A stretch of DNA of 64,000 nt from Gossypium raimondii (Eukaryota; Streptophyta; Magnoliopsida; Malvales; Malvaceae), in the NCBI RefSeq assembly GCF_025698545.1, contig NC_068569.1:1612001-1676000 (forward strand), written 5' to 3'. The translations under genes and the position numbers were made by a program. Positions 11,810-24,039 of the stretch are shown here, piece by piece (the first letter of the stretch is position 1; each line of letters begins with the position of its first letter). The notes beneath the pieces were generated by a model. The model was given only the letters and a program-made list of their open reading frames with translations, ran no database searches and was not told the DNA's origin.

Positions 11810-12430
11810 TTTGTTACATAATTATTTTAACTTACATTACGAGTGTATCGTAATCTAGATCTATATAATGTTCTTGATTCAATACTAATTCAATCAAGAA
11901 AATTATTAAAAAATTTTTTTAAATAATAAATATTAATAAAATGATGTTTTTTACTAATTTTATATAAAGTATTTAAATAAAATAACCAAAAACTAAATGT
12001 CTATTGAACTCAGGGTTAATAAGAGTTTAATTATAAATATTTTATTATTCAATTATTAAATAAATTTATAAATATAAATGTCATGTTAAGTAAAGATGAT
12101 AAAAGCATTTTTAAAAAAATACATAGTATTTGCTTTAAAAAGTACATATTATTATTCTTTTGTATATTCTACCTGAATTTTCAAAATACTTTCTAGTACA
12201 AGAGTTTTAAAAAGTATAGTAGCAAATTAAAAAAAAGCTAATATAAATATCACAAGGTAATTAAGCTGATTTTTAAGGCAAGAGATTTGCCAAGATTTTA
12301 TAAACAAGGACATTGAAATTTCGAAATAAAATATTTTAAGAATCATCTGAAATAAAATTCGAATTAAAAATCGTTTCAGGGAATTCGGTAAGAAAAAAAG
12401 ACAAGACAGAGAATCAACCATTTTGTTACA
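11810..12430. other. AT-rich spacer, no gene
   Basis: AT-rich sequence between the orphan promoter and the first IMA gene. Nothing coding was recognised. The start of the subtype-A duplicated block (TTTTGTTACATTTATT) is near 12421. Confidence 0.4.
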
Positions 12431-12580
12431 TTTATTTATAACATATCCTTCATATCAATGTAAAAGATTTATTTATTTTGGCTTTGAAACGAAGCTAGCT
12501 AGGATTTGACGCGGCATTTTATGACACAGGCTTCGCATGCTCCAAATTTCTCATGCCACGAATCACCTCGCCTTCCTCTC

Positions 12581-12588
12581 TATATAAA
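12581..12588 (+). promoter_or_regulatory. TATA box of IMA gene A1
   Basis: TATATAAA in the context CCTCTC-TATATAAA-CCTCTGCC, identical to the context at the A2 gene (20792). It lies 107 nt before the ATG. Confidence 0.75.
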
Positions 12589-12694
12589 CCTCTGCCTCTC
12601 TCCCACCAATTTCAACCAAAAGTCTCCACTGGTCGTTCAAAGTCAAAGTAAAAAACAAAACCTCCTTTCTCATATATCTCGGGATATCATCATC

Positions 12695-12931
12695 ATGAGT
12701 AGCTCAAAGTCATGTGTCATCATGCATGATGCTGCTGATGTTAATATTAAAAGGTTTCAAAGCAGCTCAAACTTGAGCATCATCATGTATGTTGATGGTG
12801 TACTTGTTTCAAACTCAAACTTACCGGGTAAAAATGACGGCAGCTACAGCCGAGCTCCACCTGCACTTGAAGATGGTGATGGGGACGATGACGACAACGA
12901 TGGTGATTATGATTATGCTCCAGCAGCTTAA
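12695..12931 (+). CDS. IMA: IRON MAN (IMA/FEP) peptide A1, one canonical motif
   Basis: 78 residues. IMA peptides are small phloem-mobile, iron-deficiency-induced peptides whose acidic C-terminus binds BRUTUS-type E3 ligases and so stabilises bHLH regulators of iron uptake. The C-terminus here, residues 61-78 (GDGDDDDNDGDYDYAPAA), matches the family signature G-D-D-D-D...D-x-A-P-A-A. A weaker copy (GSYSRAPPA, residues 49-57) precedes it. The N-terminal half is variable, as in the family. The open frame reaches back to 12506, but the TATA box at 12581 makes that start unlikely. The ATG at 12695 is also the one shared with the A2 copy. An AATAAA lies at 13043-13048. No intron is needed. Confidence 0.85.
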   Translation: MSSSKSCVIMHDAADVNIKRFQSSSNLSIIMYVDGVLVSNSNLPGKNDGSYSRAPPALEDGDGDDDDNDGDYDYAPAA

Positions 12932-15240
12932 TTTTAAGGGATTATAATAACATCTTGTCAAAACCCTAGCTGTAGTTTTACTTAATGCTCTAAAACCCTA
13001 GTTAGTATGCTGCATACTCATTACTCGATGTTATCGTTAATCAATAAATTGGTTTTCCTTTGTTATTTTTTTGTTAAGTAATCAAAAGATTGACCTTTGT
13101 TGTTTGATATAATACATTCAAATGATTAGGAGATGTCACGTAAATTAATTAACCCAACATGTTAGCAAATATATATATAAATTAATCAGATACTTGATGA
13201 ATAGATCCACCAACATAGCTTATGTGATGCTAATCGTTTAATTAATTATTAGTTGCTATTAATAATTAATAGATATCATGATGGATTTTTTTTTTGGGAA
13301 TTGTATATGATGACTCAAAGTCCATGCATTTGTACGTGCATGCTTGTGAAATGTTGTATGATACGTACTTTGTACAACACATGAACCAATATCCAATTCT
13401 TCGCCTATTTTTTCATTAGTTAATTCTCTACTAACCTATATAATTAGCATCAAATACTAATAATTATAATGTTAATATGTATATATGCGAGATGTACATT
13501 AAAAAAACTTGATTTATTATTTAAAATTAAAATTAAAAATCAGTGTGGAAGAAGTAAGGCCACATGATGATAATTAATTTATAATTCATATTCTATCTTC
13601 GATTTTGAATAATATTATTTTCTAAATTTAGTGTTAAGATAAAATATTGTTTAATTAATATAAATTTTGTGTTTAATTTTAAATTTTATATATGATATAT
13701 TTTAATGCAATATCAAACTTATTCATGATCAACACAAACATGTTTGATAAGATTTAAAATTAAAACTCGATTAAGCTTAATCTATAAACACTTATATACA
13801 CACACTTTTACTATTTTCATTCTTTACCAAATGTATTACTCTTATAATAGCATGACTATTTTGATTTATGTTATTAAAATATATTATTTTATTACTCGTT
13901 TGAAGACTACTTATTTTTTTAAAAGTTAATTATATACGCATATATATTATCGAGTTCTTTTCACACATAATAGGTGTGAGATAATCTAATATGTGAAAAA
14001 ACATAAAATCGAGTCTCAACTCAATTGTGAAAATATATAAAAAAATGCACCATACATATATCATACATATTAATAATGAGAATCATAAGATTTGAACTTA
14101 CATCAATTTTTATTTTTATAATTTTTATATTTTTACCCACATTGGAGGTAAAACTAAGTTGTAAATTCTAGCTTCTTTTTTTTTGCTAAGATGGCTTAAT
14201 TTTTTTATTCTCCATATTCGTGATTACCTCTCTCAATAGGGGAAATCTAGAAAATTTTAGGGCTAGAGTTGAATTATAAATTTTGAGAGATCAAAATATA
14301 ATTTTATCATGTATTAATTTATGATTTTATTATTTGCTGAAGGGACATAATAATTTTTTTTCATTCTTGGGAGGGTTAAAGTGCAATTTGATTATATATT
14401 ACTTTATAATTTAAACATTTCTTAAGAAGCCTGCATAGCAAATTTTTTCATTTTAGGAGGGTCAAAACCTTGTCTACACCCTCTAAATTTGCCTCTATCT
14501 CTTAACAATGTCACATCCAAAGTTTGAACTTATATATCCTTTTAGGAGTACAATGTATCTTATCATCGCAATCAATAATCGTTAGTGCTATTATGGCTTA
14601 ATTAATCAATGAATAATGGAGAATATCTTTAGGAAAGCTAATTGAGGGAATATAATCTTAAACTTAATTAAGGCAAGTATATATACATACGCAGACAAGT
14701 TGACGCAAGGCATGTTGCTAATTCAAGATTAACAACGATGTTTTTCAACTTAATTTTAATTTAACATAGTTTAAGTCGAGTCAAGTGTGAATTTATAATT
14801 GGTTAATCTTTTAGCAGTAGTTTCAACAACAGGCACTACTAGGCAATTAACTATTGAATAATCTATCTTCAAATTAATAATTATGAATTTTTATGGCCAA
14901 AAAGAAATAATTATGAATTCCATTCCCACCTTTTAGAATCACTTTAAATTAAATTAACACCAATTAATATAATAATAATAAAAACAAGAACACTAACACT
15001 AACATGAAGAGGTTTTTTTTATCATTGAACTTAAGATATGGTAAGGATTTAATACCAAAGAAGTGTGTGTTTATATCCATCAATATTCCCCTAATTAATC
15101 AGAGAAACTAAATTTAATTAAAATTGAAACTTGAATTCTAATATTTGTAATTTTTCTCTGGACACATTAGTTTGCCATTCATCTGAAAATGTTGAGCAAA
15201 ATGTGATTATGTTGCCATGATGATGCCACAACTATTAGGC
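12932..15240. other. 3'UTR of A1 and spacer of the duplicated block
   Basis: This region aligns by eye with 21079-23690 (for example the AAGATTGA, TAATTAACCCAACATG and GTATATGATGACTCAAAG blocks), so it belongs to the duplicated A+B unit. It contains short degenerate repeats (for example a CACACATAATAGGTGTGAG block near 13966) and an LTR-remnant-like AGGGTCAAAACCTTG stretch near 14458. No gene was seen. Confidence 0.5.
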
Positions 15241-15582
15241 CATAGCTAGCTCCAAACCACATGTTAGAAGATAATGGGCTTCACTTTTTCATATCCTGCA
15301 AAAGCAGCAATATGATTTAATTTCTTTCTTTTTTCAGATTGTAGTGTGTAGCCCACCACCCTGCCCCGGAGATGACTTTACTAAACATCAAAAGCCATTG
15401 ATGATATGCAGAGGAGAATCTGCTGACTTGTCAGCTTAGATGGCTGGACCGCGTACCGCCACCTATGCTCGGCACTTGGTCTAGCACAAGGCAGCACAGC
15501 CTTTGGTCTTTATTCCACACTCTTCGCGTGGTAGCCTTGTGGCAGAAACAGGCTATTCACCACCACTACCAACACCACCATC
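15241..15582 (+). promoter_or_regulatory. Conserved IMA subtype-B promoter, copy B1
   Basis: Conserved upstream block shared with 11487-11809, 23697-24032 and 31140-31516. It contains E-box-like CANNTG sites (CACATG near 15258, CACTTG near 15473) and a CGCGTGG element near 15524. These fit binding by bHLH iron regulators, but function is inferred only. Confidence 0.6.
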
Positions 15583-15590
15583 TATATAAG
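15583..15590 (+). promoter_or_regulatory. TATA box of IMA gene B1
   Basis: TATATAAG in CACCATC-TATATAAG-CACTTA, conserved at the B3 copy and near-identical at B2. It lies 133 nt before the chosen ATG. Confidence 0.7.
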
Positions 15591-15722
15591 CACTTACGGA
15601 TGGCTCTCAAATCCAAACCAAGTTACATATTGAATTTGAGCATAATTCAACGCCAAACACAAGCCACCATTAGACCCATTTTTAAACCCCAGTTCCTCCT
15701 TTGTTACAGAAGTAGAACGAAA

Positions 15723-15929
15723 ATGTCGCCTTTATCCAAGGTTGTTGCTTCATGGTGCAAGAAGCATGCAGATGGAGATGATGATGACAATGATTTTGAC
15801 TATGCTCCCGCAGCATGCATGGAAGGCAATGGCGACGATGATGATGGAGACTATGACGTTGCTCCAGCAGCTTCTCTCGAGGGCGATGATGATGACGATG
15901 GCAGCTATGATTATGCTCCAGCTGCATGA
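15723..15929 (+). CDS. IMA: IRON MAN peptide B1 with three concatenated motifs
   Basis: 68 residues: a short N-terminus (MSPLSKVVASWCKKHAD) followed by three IMA signatures in tandem, GDDDDNDFDYAPAA (18-31), GDDDDGDYDVAPAA (37-50) and GDDDDDGSYDYAPAA (54-68). CMEG and SLEG linkers separate them. The second has Val in place of the usual Tyr before APAA. The role is as for other IMA peptides: an iron-deficiency signal acting through BRUTUS-type ligases. Start: the ATG at 15723 is conserved in all three B copies. In-frame upstream ATGs (15600, 15465) lie at or before the TATA box and are not conserved. Confidence 0.87.
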   Translation: MSPLSKVVASWCKKHADGDDDDNDFDYAPAACMEGNGDDDDGDYDVAPAASLEGDDDDDGSYDYAPAA

Positions 15930-16433
15930 TTGGAGTGAGGTTTATGAGTGCCCCTTACCGTGGGGTTTCTAACCCAAAACTTTTTGCAATTCTATTATGG
16001 AGTGAGGTTTATGAGTGCCCCCCGGTGGGGCTTTAAAGCACCTTGTGATTTTGGGTTTATAAGGATTATTTTAATTAAATGATATTCAAGGAAAACATGG
16101 GATCGTATTTTATGTCAGCTATCGTTATTATTTTAGCAATCTGTGACAAACGTGGAAGCAATTAAATAATTTATTGCAGTTTTGTACTTTAGCATAATCC
16201 ATTGTTTTAAAAGAATGTTTTCTTATCTGTTGGTGTTATGGTAAATATCAGTCAAACAAGTCAATGTAGAGCTAATTAATCACTGGTTTGATGGGGACCT
16301 AAAAGGTCAGACTCTAAACTTGAAAATAAAATCTAGTAACTGATATTGTTGCTTTTTTATTTTTTAAAAGTACTTGTGTTTTAAGGCATATCTAAATATA
16401 AGTAAGACTGTAAGAGAAGATAAATAAAGCTGG
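15930..16433. other. 3' region of IMA B1 with a short direct duplication
   Basis: GGAGTGAGGTTTATGAGTGC occurs at about 15932 and again near 16000, with GGGGTTTCTAACCCAAAAC in between. The region is otherwise homologous to 24380-24850 and 31860-32330. No gene was seen. Confidence 0.6.
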
Positions 16434-17510
16434 TTGTTTTCATGTTCCAATCAAAAGAAGATGCTGACACTATGGAAGGGCATTATGAAAAATTCCCAAG
16501 CTAGGTTAACAAAATCTTGCGGGCCGATTAGGCGGGCAGTGGGGGATGGTAAAAGTGTTTTATTTTGGCACGATTGCTGGTTCGCGGATAAGGAGTTGAA
16601 GTTGCTTTTCTCGAGGCTTTATGGAATAGCATCGTTGAAATGGGTTACTGTGACAGATGTGTATGGGCATCAATACTGTACTAAGATTGATTGGAATAAG
16701 CTTGGTGAAAGTATTATATAAACTTTTGTATTAAAAATTAAATTGTATTTTTTATTATAAAATTGTTAAATCAATTTCAAGAGGAAATTGCTCTTTTGCT
16801 AAAAATTATATTTATTTCTAATGTTAAGTGATGATATTATGTTACTGTGTTTACTTAAAAAATTTTATCAATTTCACTATTTGTTAAAACTTCTTTCATT
16901 TCTTTTTTTAAAATTTTTATCCATTCATTTTACTTGAACTAGTCCCTCCAAGTCAATATGAGATACACATGACTTGTTACTTGTCATTGTTTGGTTGCTG
17001 CATCAGCCACACGTCAACACTTAACAGAAAAAGTTCAAGAAATTTTTAATAAAAAAGAATAGTTTGCTCTTTTATCTAATATATATGGACTAATCTATCA
17101 ATTTTTTGAGTAGAGAGGACAAATGTAATACGATTTCTTAGTATAGAGCTTCTATGGTATTTTTACCGAGTAAGATTTTTATAAAGGAGTTGTTCAAATA
17201 AATGTAGATCATGTACTAATCGTATTATCTGGATTAGAGATACGGCTGGGAATTTTTCAGTTAAGAGGGTAACTTTGTTAATGGCAGAGGAGATTGAACA
17301 ACATTGTGATTTGGGATTTGGAAAATTGTGGATTTTATTGATACCGTCGAAGGTGAAGGCTTTTTAGTTGCTTGTCATTCAGAGAATCCCTACGAAATAT
17401 TTTCTTACAAAGAGAGGGATTAAGCTGAGTTTGAATAAGCTTTAATGCTGTGGGTGTAACAAGTTCGAAGAGACTGGCCCTGTCTCTAACACGGTATGTG
17501 ATCATGTATA
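16434..17510 (+). mobile_element. Degenerate LINE (non-LTR retrotransposon) 3' fragment, interrupted
   Basis: The frame at 16434-16721 has the region after the reverse transcriptase of plant LINEs (AVGDGKSVLFWHDCWFADKE). The zinc-binding RVT segment resumes at about 17215-17510 with several stops (phrases IPSKVKAF, IPTKYFLTKRGIKLS). A 490-bp non-coding insert (about 16721-17210) splits the two parts. It lies within the 3' flank of the B1 block, whose homology with the other copies resumes near 17500. Confidence 0.7.
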
Positions 17511-17833
17511 TGAATCCTAGTCATCATATACCATATCAGTTTCTTCAAATAAATGTTAGCTGAAAGGAAAAATATAGCCGCTAGGAAAGGCCAGCAATTT
17601 TTTAGCAGATCCATGAATATTACTAAACTCATGCCTTTGTGTGAACTTCAGATGATAATCTTAACTTCTAAAATCAGATGCTAAAATGATACATGAAATG
17701 ATTCTATGGGATAAAACTACAAAATTATATGATTTTTCATGTATATAAAATATTTTACGATTTTTTTATAAATAAAACCATTCAAAAATCATAAAAATCT
17801 AACTCAAATAAATTTTCGAGTTAAAGATGGTTC

Positions 17834-20512
17834 TGTAACAGCCCCATTTTGGGTCTAGATGGAACAGTGGTTTTTGGACACAAATCTGACGAGGAAAAAA
17901 AATGTAATGGCCTGAATTTTCAGAGGTGTCGGAACGGTGATTCGAGATCACTAAATTCGACAAATGAGTAGAAAATATTATTAATTTAGTGAGTATAAGT
18001 TAAATGTGAAGTTAGGAAAATTTTTGAAATAGTGAATAGTGCACTAGAAATAAATATTAAAATAATTAGAATAAAAAATAGGGTATCGAGACCTCGGAGA
18101 TTTTAAATCGAGCCATAAATATTTTTATAAATATTTATGGAGTGTTAAAAAGTTAGTATTAAAGTTTCGTTAAGAAATTTTAAAGTTCCGATAATTAATT
18201 GAACAAAAAGGACTAAATTGTAATAAATGCAAAATTATGGGAAATGATTAAATAGCTTAAATGATAAAAGGAAGAGGGCTTCAAAGGAAAATAGACCCAA
18301 GGTCTATTTGGGGTGGACGGCAAAGGCATGAAATCAGCAACAAAGTAAGGAGAAATAAGGGCAAAATTGAAATATTGCAAAATTTACTTAATAAAGATAG
18401 GACCAAAGTGGAATTATCTAGATTTCTCTTTATTTTTCTGCAATCTCATCAGAAAAAACACCATAGAAGGGTTTCCTTGAGCTGGTTCTTCCTATTTTTA
18501 CTGCAGGTAAGTTCAATTCTTGATTATTTCTTGAAATTTTGGTGTTTTTGTGACTTTTACAACTAGGCCCACTTGTTGTATTCATTAGTTTTTGATTCTA
18601 TGAAAGAAGTTGAAAGTTGCTATGAATACATGTTGGAAATATATGATGATTTAGGATGGAATTAGAGCTTTAAATTGTTCATATGCTGATTTTATTGAAA
18701 GAATTGAATAGAAAGTGAATGTTTGAGACCTAATAGTAAAAGAGTTTGAAGATAGAGTTATATGTGGAAATTCTGAATTTCAATAGTTGTGAAACAACTT
18801 ATAATGTCTAGGTAAAGTATTAATTGAGAAAATTAGATTAATTGAGGGTTAATTGAGAAAGGACCGAGTTGTATAAATCAGAAATTTGGGGCAAAATGAA
18901 ATCAACATTTTGCACTAAAGCGATTTTGGACAGCAGCAGATAGTATAAATTTGAAAAATCACCAAAAATTTTGGGAATTGAATTATAGGGTGAATAAAAT
19001 ATGAAATTAAAGCTTATTGAGTCTAGTTTCTCATAGAAGAAACGGTGTAAGCAATGGAATTGTAAATCATGAGATATAATTTGTGAGACAATGTCAGAAT
19101 GATTTCGGGTTCCCCTATTCTGACTTTGGAAAATCATAAAAAATTGAATAAAAATAATTATGAGTTATAATTTATATGCTTAGAATCCTTAATGAGTCTA
19201 TTTTCAAAGGAAATAAACGGAAACATCATCCAAATTCTGTACAATTAGATAATTCATTTTTAGTAAAGAGTGGTCGGAACTATCAGACAGCGAAACAGGG
19301 GAAATTTTAAAGAATAAAATGTACTATTTGGCTGAACAAAAAATTCTGAAAATTTTATGGTAAGAATTTATGTGAGTCTAGTTTCAGAGAAAATTAACGG
19401 ATCTTAATTTGGAGCTCTTTAGTTCCGGATAAAAATAATTTAGTGACTCTGACTCGGATAAACATTTTTGAATATACATGTGAGTGAATAGTGAAATTAT
19501 AGCTAATGTTGTTTAAGTGTGTTATACACATTAAGGATGTGGAATGGAGAGGAGGAGGAGGAAAATTGGGAAATATATGAGTGATTTGTGTATAATTGGT
19601 CATATGCTTGATTTTAATTGATAAACGATGAAATAGAAATGATGCTTATATTTGTGCATTATTGGTCATGGTTTAAGCTCATGTGTGAAAATAAAGTTTC
19701 ATAGTATGTGTGTATGGTATATTCGGTATATGATTTGGCATGAAATAATGGCATGAATGGTTTATGAATTAACACATGTTGGTAAGCCTGATACATGAAT
19801 AAATGTTGTGCTCATCCATGCTTATAATGCTTATGCTAAATGCGTATTTGGCTAACATATTTGGTGTATATGCTTAGGCTTTGGCCAAGTAGTGGCTAGA
19901 TTATGCCACGTTAAATTTATAAGTTATGCATTGAAATGGTTTATCGTGTGGTTAGTTCCAAAAAGAGTTATGTTTAAATACACTAGCTTGCAACTATGGT
20001 TGAATGATATGCTTATATCTTGTGTGATGTGCATAGAAACAAATGTGGAAAGATAATGAAATAATAAGTTCATATTATTTAAGCTAAAGTGATATTTTCA
20101 TTGCAAAATTGTGAATTTCATAAATGTGTTATTGAACGGTATAATCGATAAACATTGAGTTAAATGGTAAATACGTATTAGTGTTGAACTTAATGTCATT
20201 GAATTGTACGTGAATTAAATGGAAATTGCTAGTTAATTGATTTAAATTGTGAGCATGAGAAGTTGCGAATTGAATGAAATGGAAATGAAACATTGAATTG
20301 CATGAGTATGTATCGGGTCTCATAGGCCCTAATTATTATGATTATAATATTTTGAGGATATATTGTGAAAAGTTATAGAAACATGTTAATTATTTTGAAA
20401 GTTTTAATTTAGATGAAATTTTATAATTCGGTTAAATACGTTTACAAGTGTATGTGTTTTGGTAATGCCTCATACCCTATTCCAGTGTTGGATACGGGTA
20501 AGAGGTGTTACA
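17834..20512 (+). mobile_element. Solo LTR of a long-LTR retrotransposon
   Basis: It starts TGTAACAGCCCC and ends GGTGTTACA. The 5-bp flanks are GGTTC (left) and AGTTC (right), a one-mismatch target duplication. Its inner blocks match the LTRs at 25251 and 28074: GTGTCGGAA near the start, GTATCGAGACCTCG and TAAATATTTTTATAAATATT. There is no gag or pol. Long cotton LTRs of this type usually belong to Ty3/gypsy elements, but the family assignment is inference. It could also be a complete non-autonomous element. Confidence 0.7.
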
Positions 20513-20791
20513 AGTTCCATCGATGTCACTAAGAATAAATACCCACAAATACCTTTCACTAGAAAACCGAGAATGACAACAACAGGAGGAGAAAAAGACC
20601 AGACAGAGAATTAATCATTTTGTTACATTTATTCATTACATATCCTTCAATATTAATGTAAAAGTATTGATTTTTTTATTTTTATTTTTGGCTTTGCAAC
20701 GAAGCCAGCTAAGATTTAACGCGGTTTTTTTATGTCACAAGCATCACACGCTCCGAATTTCCTATGACAGGAATCGCCTCGTGTTCCTCTC

Positions 20792-20799
20792 TATATAAA
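20792..20799 (+). promoter_or_regulatory. TATA box of IMA gene A2
   Basis: TATATAAA in the same context as the A1 copy, 112 nt before the ATG. Confidence 0.7.
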
Positions 20800-20910
20800 C
20801 CTCTGCCTATCTCCCCACCAGGTTCAACCCAAAAGTCTCCCACTGGTGGTTCAAAGTCAAAAGTCAAAAACCAAACGCTCCTTTCTCACATATCTTGGGA
20901 TATCATCATC

Positions 20911-21078
20911 ATGAGTAGCTCAAAGTCATGTGTCATCATGCATGATGCTGCTGCTGATAATATTAAAAAGTTTCAAAGCAGCTCAAACATGAACATCATC
21001 ATGTACGTTGAGGGTGTACATGTTATTTCAAACTCAAATTTACCGGCTAAACATGATTATGCTCCAGCGCCAGCTTAA
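20911..21078 (+). CDS. IMA: IMA-like peptide A2 lacking the acidic run
   Basis: 55 residues, closely related to A1 over residues 1-47 (MSSSKSCVIMHDAA, FQSSSN, IIMYV, SNSNLP), but ending KHDYAPAPA. Relative to A1 the stretch holding the degenerate repeat and the GDGDDDD run is missing, and the terminal APAA has become APAPA. The frame, ATG and TATA box are intact. Because the acidic run and terminal Ala-Ala are central to the IMA signature, this copy may be non-functional or altered. It is called as a CDS because nothing interrupts it. Confidence 0.7.
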   Translation: MSSSKSCVIMHDAAADNIKKFQSSSNMNIIMYVEGVHVISNSNLPAKHDYAPAPA

Positions 21079-23696
21079 TTTTAAGGGGTTATAGTAACAT
21101 TATCAAACCCTAGTTATAGTTTTTGCAATGCTCTAAAACCCTAGTTAGTATGTTGTACTGTATGTTTTTAGGTTTTTCTTTTTGGAGTTAATATGCATGC
21201 ATGCATGATGTAATCTTACGATAATAGATATAGCAATATATATTGTCGTTAATCTATATATAAATTGGTTTTCTTTATTCATGTAGGATGAGAAATTTTA
21301 GTACAGTCGTGCGGGAATTTTGAATAAATAATTTATTTTATTATTAAGTAATCAAAAGATTGAACCTTTTTTTATATAATAGAGTCGAATGATTAAGAGA
21401 TGTCACATAAATTAATTAACCCAACATGCTAGCAAATATATATATATATATTAATCAAAAACCTAATGATTGACTCCACCAACACAGCTTATGCGATGCT
21501 AATCATTTAATTAATTATTAGTTATTAATAATAAATAGATATCATGGTGGATTATTTTTTGGAGTTGTATATGATGACTCAAAGTCCATGCATTTCTACG
21601 TGCAATATGCTTGTGAAATGTTGTATGATATGTACTTTGTACAAGTCATGAACCAATATGGCAATATCCAATTTTTGCCTATTTTTCATTAATTAATTTC
21701 CTACTAACCTATAAATTAGGAGCAAATACTAATAACTATGATGTTAGTAAGTATATATGTGAAATATAAATTTAAAAGAAAAACGATTTTTTTAATAAGA
21801 ATAAAAATCAGTGTAGGAGAAATGAGGCTAATTACTTCAGTCTTAAGATAAAATATTATTTGTTTAATAAATAATTTTATTTACTTTTATTTTTAAAATA
21901 TCGTATATTTTAATGCAATATCAAGCTTATTCATGATAAACACAAACATTTGATAAGATTTAATTATATATACTTTTCCCTTTTATATATCTTTAATACA
22001 ATGTATATTAGTACTATTATAATAACATGACTGTGTTTTTTATGTTCTTGGTGTGATTTTTTACTCGCAATTTTAGAATAATTGAAATTCAAAAGCTTTT
22101 TCCGTCCCTATAAATATAAAGGAATCAATGAAAAAAGGTTAAAAGATGATATTATTGGGTGGAAAATCCACAAGTATCAAACATAAAGAGTAAAAACAGG
22201 GAAATATCAAATAGAAAGGTATTTTTTATGTAAAATAGAAAAATAATTATGTGAAACAAAATGTTAATCTTTTAATATCAAGAGTTAAAGTGATACAAAT
22301 TTAATCATATATATTATTTTTTAAAATTCACTCACATAATGAGTGTGAGTTGTAATATAATCTAATTTATGGAAAAATGTAAATTATTTTTTCGAAAGTC
22401 AGATTATCCTCCTATTTATGAAATAGGAAGGGATATGGGTAGTTTTAGACATTACATCAAAAAGAGCAGATATAATCAAAATCAGATTGTTCAAAAAATA
22501 TTAAATATTAAACCTAATTTTATTTTTAATAAGATAACTTATCAAAACACACCATTTTAATTAAACAATTGTGGGCTTAAATTTTGTAGCATTTTGATTT
22601 TCTTATATAAAAGAATTCCAACAAGTAGCAGTAGTAGGCAAATAACTATTGAATAATCTATCCTCAAACTAATAATTATTTTGCTTTCCTATCTGAATAC
22701 CTTTTAGAATCACTTTAAAATAAATCAACAGTGTAAATCCTCAAAAGCCTTCCGATTTGTTAAATATAAAATATTAAGACTAATTAATAAGACAAGATCA
22801 TGAAGATGTTTTCTTTAATCTTTATCAGATTTATTCCGCCCAGTTGAAATTAGATATTCTGAGGATTTAATACCAAACAAGTTAGTGTTTGTCTCCATCA
22901 AGATTCCCTAATTAATCAAAAAAAAGCATCAACCATTATCATTATTATGTGGTTTGTTAAATCGAAATTTAATTAACTCGAATTCAAACCTTCTTTTTAA
23001 TCTCATGATTCATTTGAAAATGTCGAGCAAAATGAACGAAATCAAAATAAGAATAATAAATTGAGATAACAAATAAGATTTTAAATCAAATAATTATTTT
23101 ATTTTACTCAAAGATAAACTTACAACATTAAACCACCCGGTAATTAGAGATAAAATTAATTTTATTAATGATTTGATAAGATGGTTCTTGAATTAAAATT
23201 AATTTTGTAATTACAAAATTATAAATATATGTTTGTGCAATTACAAAATAGAATCCAATCATTATAAAGCATAACAAATGAAGAATCGAAAACACTTATT
23301 TTTTGCAAATCCATATAGTTGATTATTTGTGGTTTAATGTTGTAGATTTAATCCTTCAATTCAATATATTTGATTATTTAGTTGGAAAATTATCCCATAT
23401 ATAGTTAATGGAATTTTTAAACTTCACAAGTGGGTTAAGATTGTGCTCTACAACTCAACTTAAATATTAGCATGAGAAAATCTTCGATTATTTTTTTTTT
23501 ATATTTTGTAATTCAAAATAATGAATTGATTTAATTTATTATTTATTTTTTTACCAAGTCCTACCATTAATATCAAATTAAAAAATAATTACGCGTGGCT
23601 GAAGGGGGCACAAATGGGGACATGGGGAGGGGGCAGAAGATTTACGTTCGAGCAAAATGTGATTATGTTGCCATGATGATACCACAACTATTTGGC
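21079..23696. other. 3'UTR of A2 and spacer of the second duplicated block
   Basis: Homologous by eye to 12932-15240. AT-rich. The ORF at 22369-22560 shows no family signature. No gene was seen. Confidence 0.5.
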
Positions 23697-24032
23697 CATA
23701 GCTAGCTCCAAACCACATGTTAGAAGATAATGAGCTTCACTTTTTCATATCCTGCGAAAGCAGCAAAATGATTTAATTTTTTTTTTAGATTCTAATGTGT
23801 AGCCCACCACCCTGGCCCAAAGATGACTTTACTAACATCAAAGGCCATTGATGATATGCAGAGGAGAATCTGCTGATTTGTCACCTTAGGAGGCTGGACC
23901 GCGTACCGCCACCCATGCTCGGCACTTGGGCTAGCACAAGGCAGCACAACTTTTCGTCTTTATTCCACACTCTTCGCGTGGTAGCCTTGTGGCAGAAAGA
24001 GGCTATTCACCACCTCTACCAACACCACCATC
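23697..24032 (+). promoter_or_regulatory. Conserved IMA subtype-B promoter, copy B2
   Basis: Same block as at 15241-15582 and 31140-31516, including the ACCACATG E-box-like site, the TGGACCGCGTACCGCCACC segment and the CTTCGCGTGGTAG segment. Confidence 0.6.
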
Positions 24033-24039
24033 TATATAT
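24033..24039 (+). promoter_or_regulatory. TATA box of IMA gene B2
   Basis: TATATAT after CACCACCATC, at the position equivalent to the B1 TATA box. Confidence 0.6.

Noticed and set aside
15465-15722. Long N-terminal extension of the IMA B1 frame
   Set aside because: It would start before the TATA box at 15583 and is not conserved in B2 or B3; the ATG at 15723 is shared.
15682-15927. Minus-strand His-rich ORFs opposite IMA genes (also 24068-24427, 31611-31853)
   Set aside because: Shadows: the Asp codon repeats GATGATGAC read as ATC/CAT repeats on the other strand.
18838-20323. Several ORFs of 60-100 codons within 17.8-20.5 kb
   Set aside because: They lie in an LTR, are not conserved between copies, and show no gag/pol motifs.
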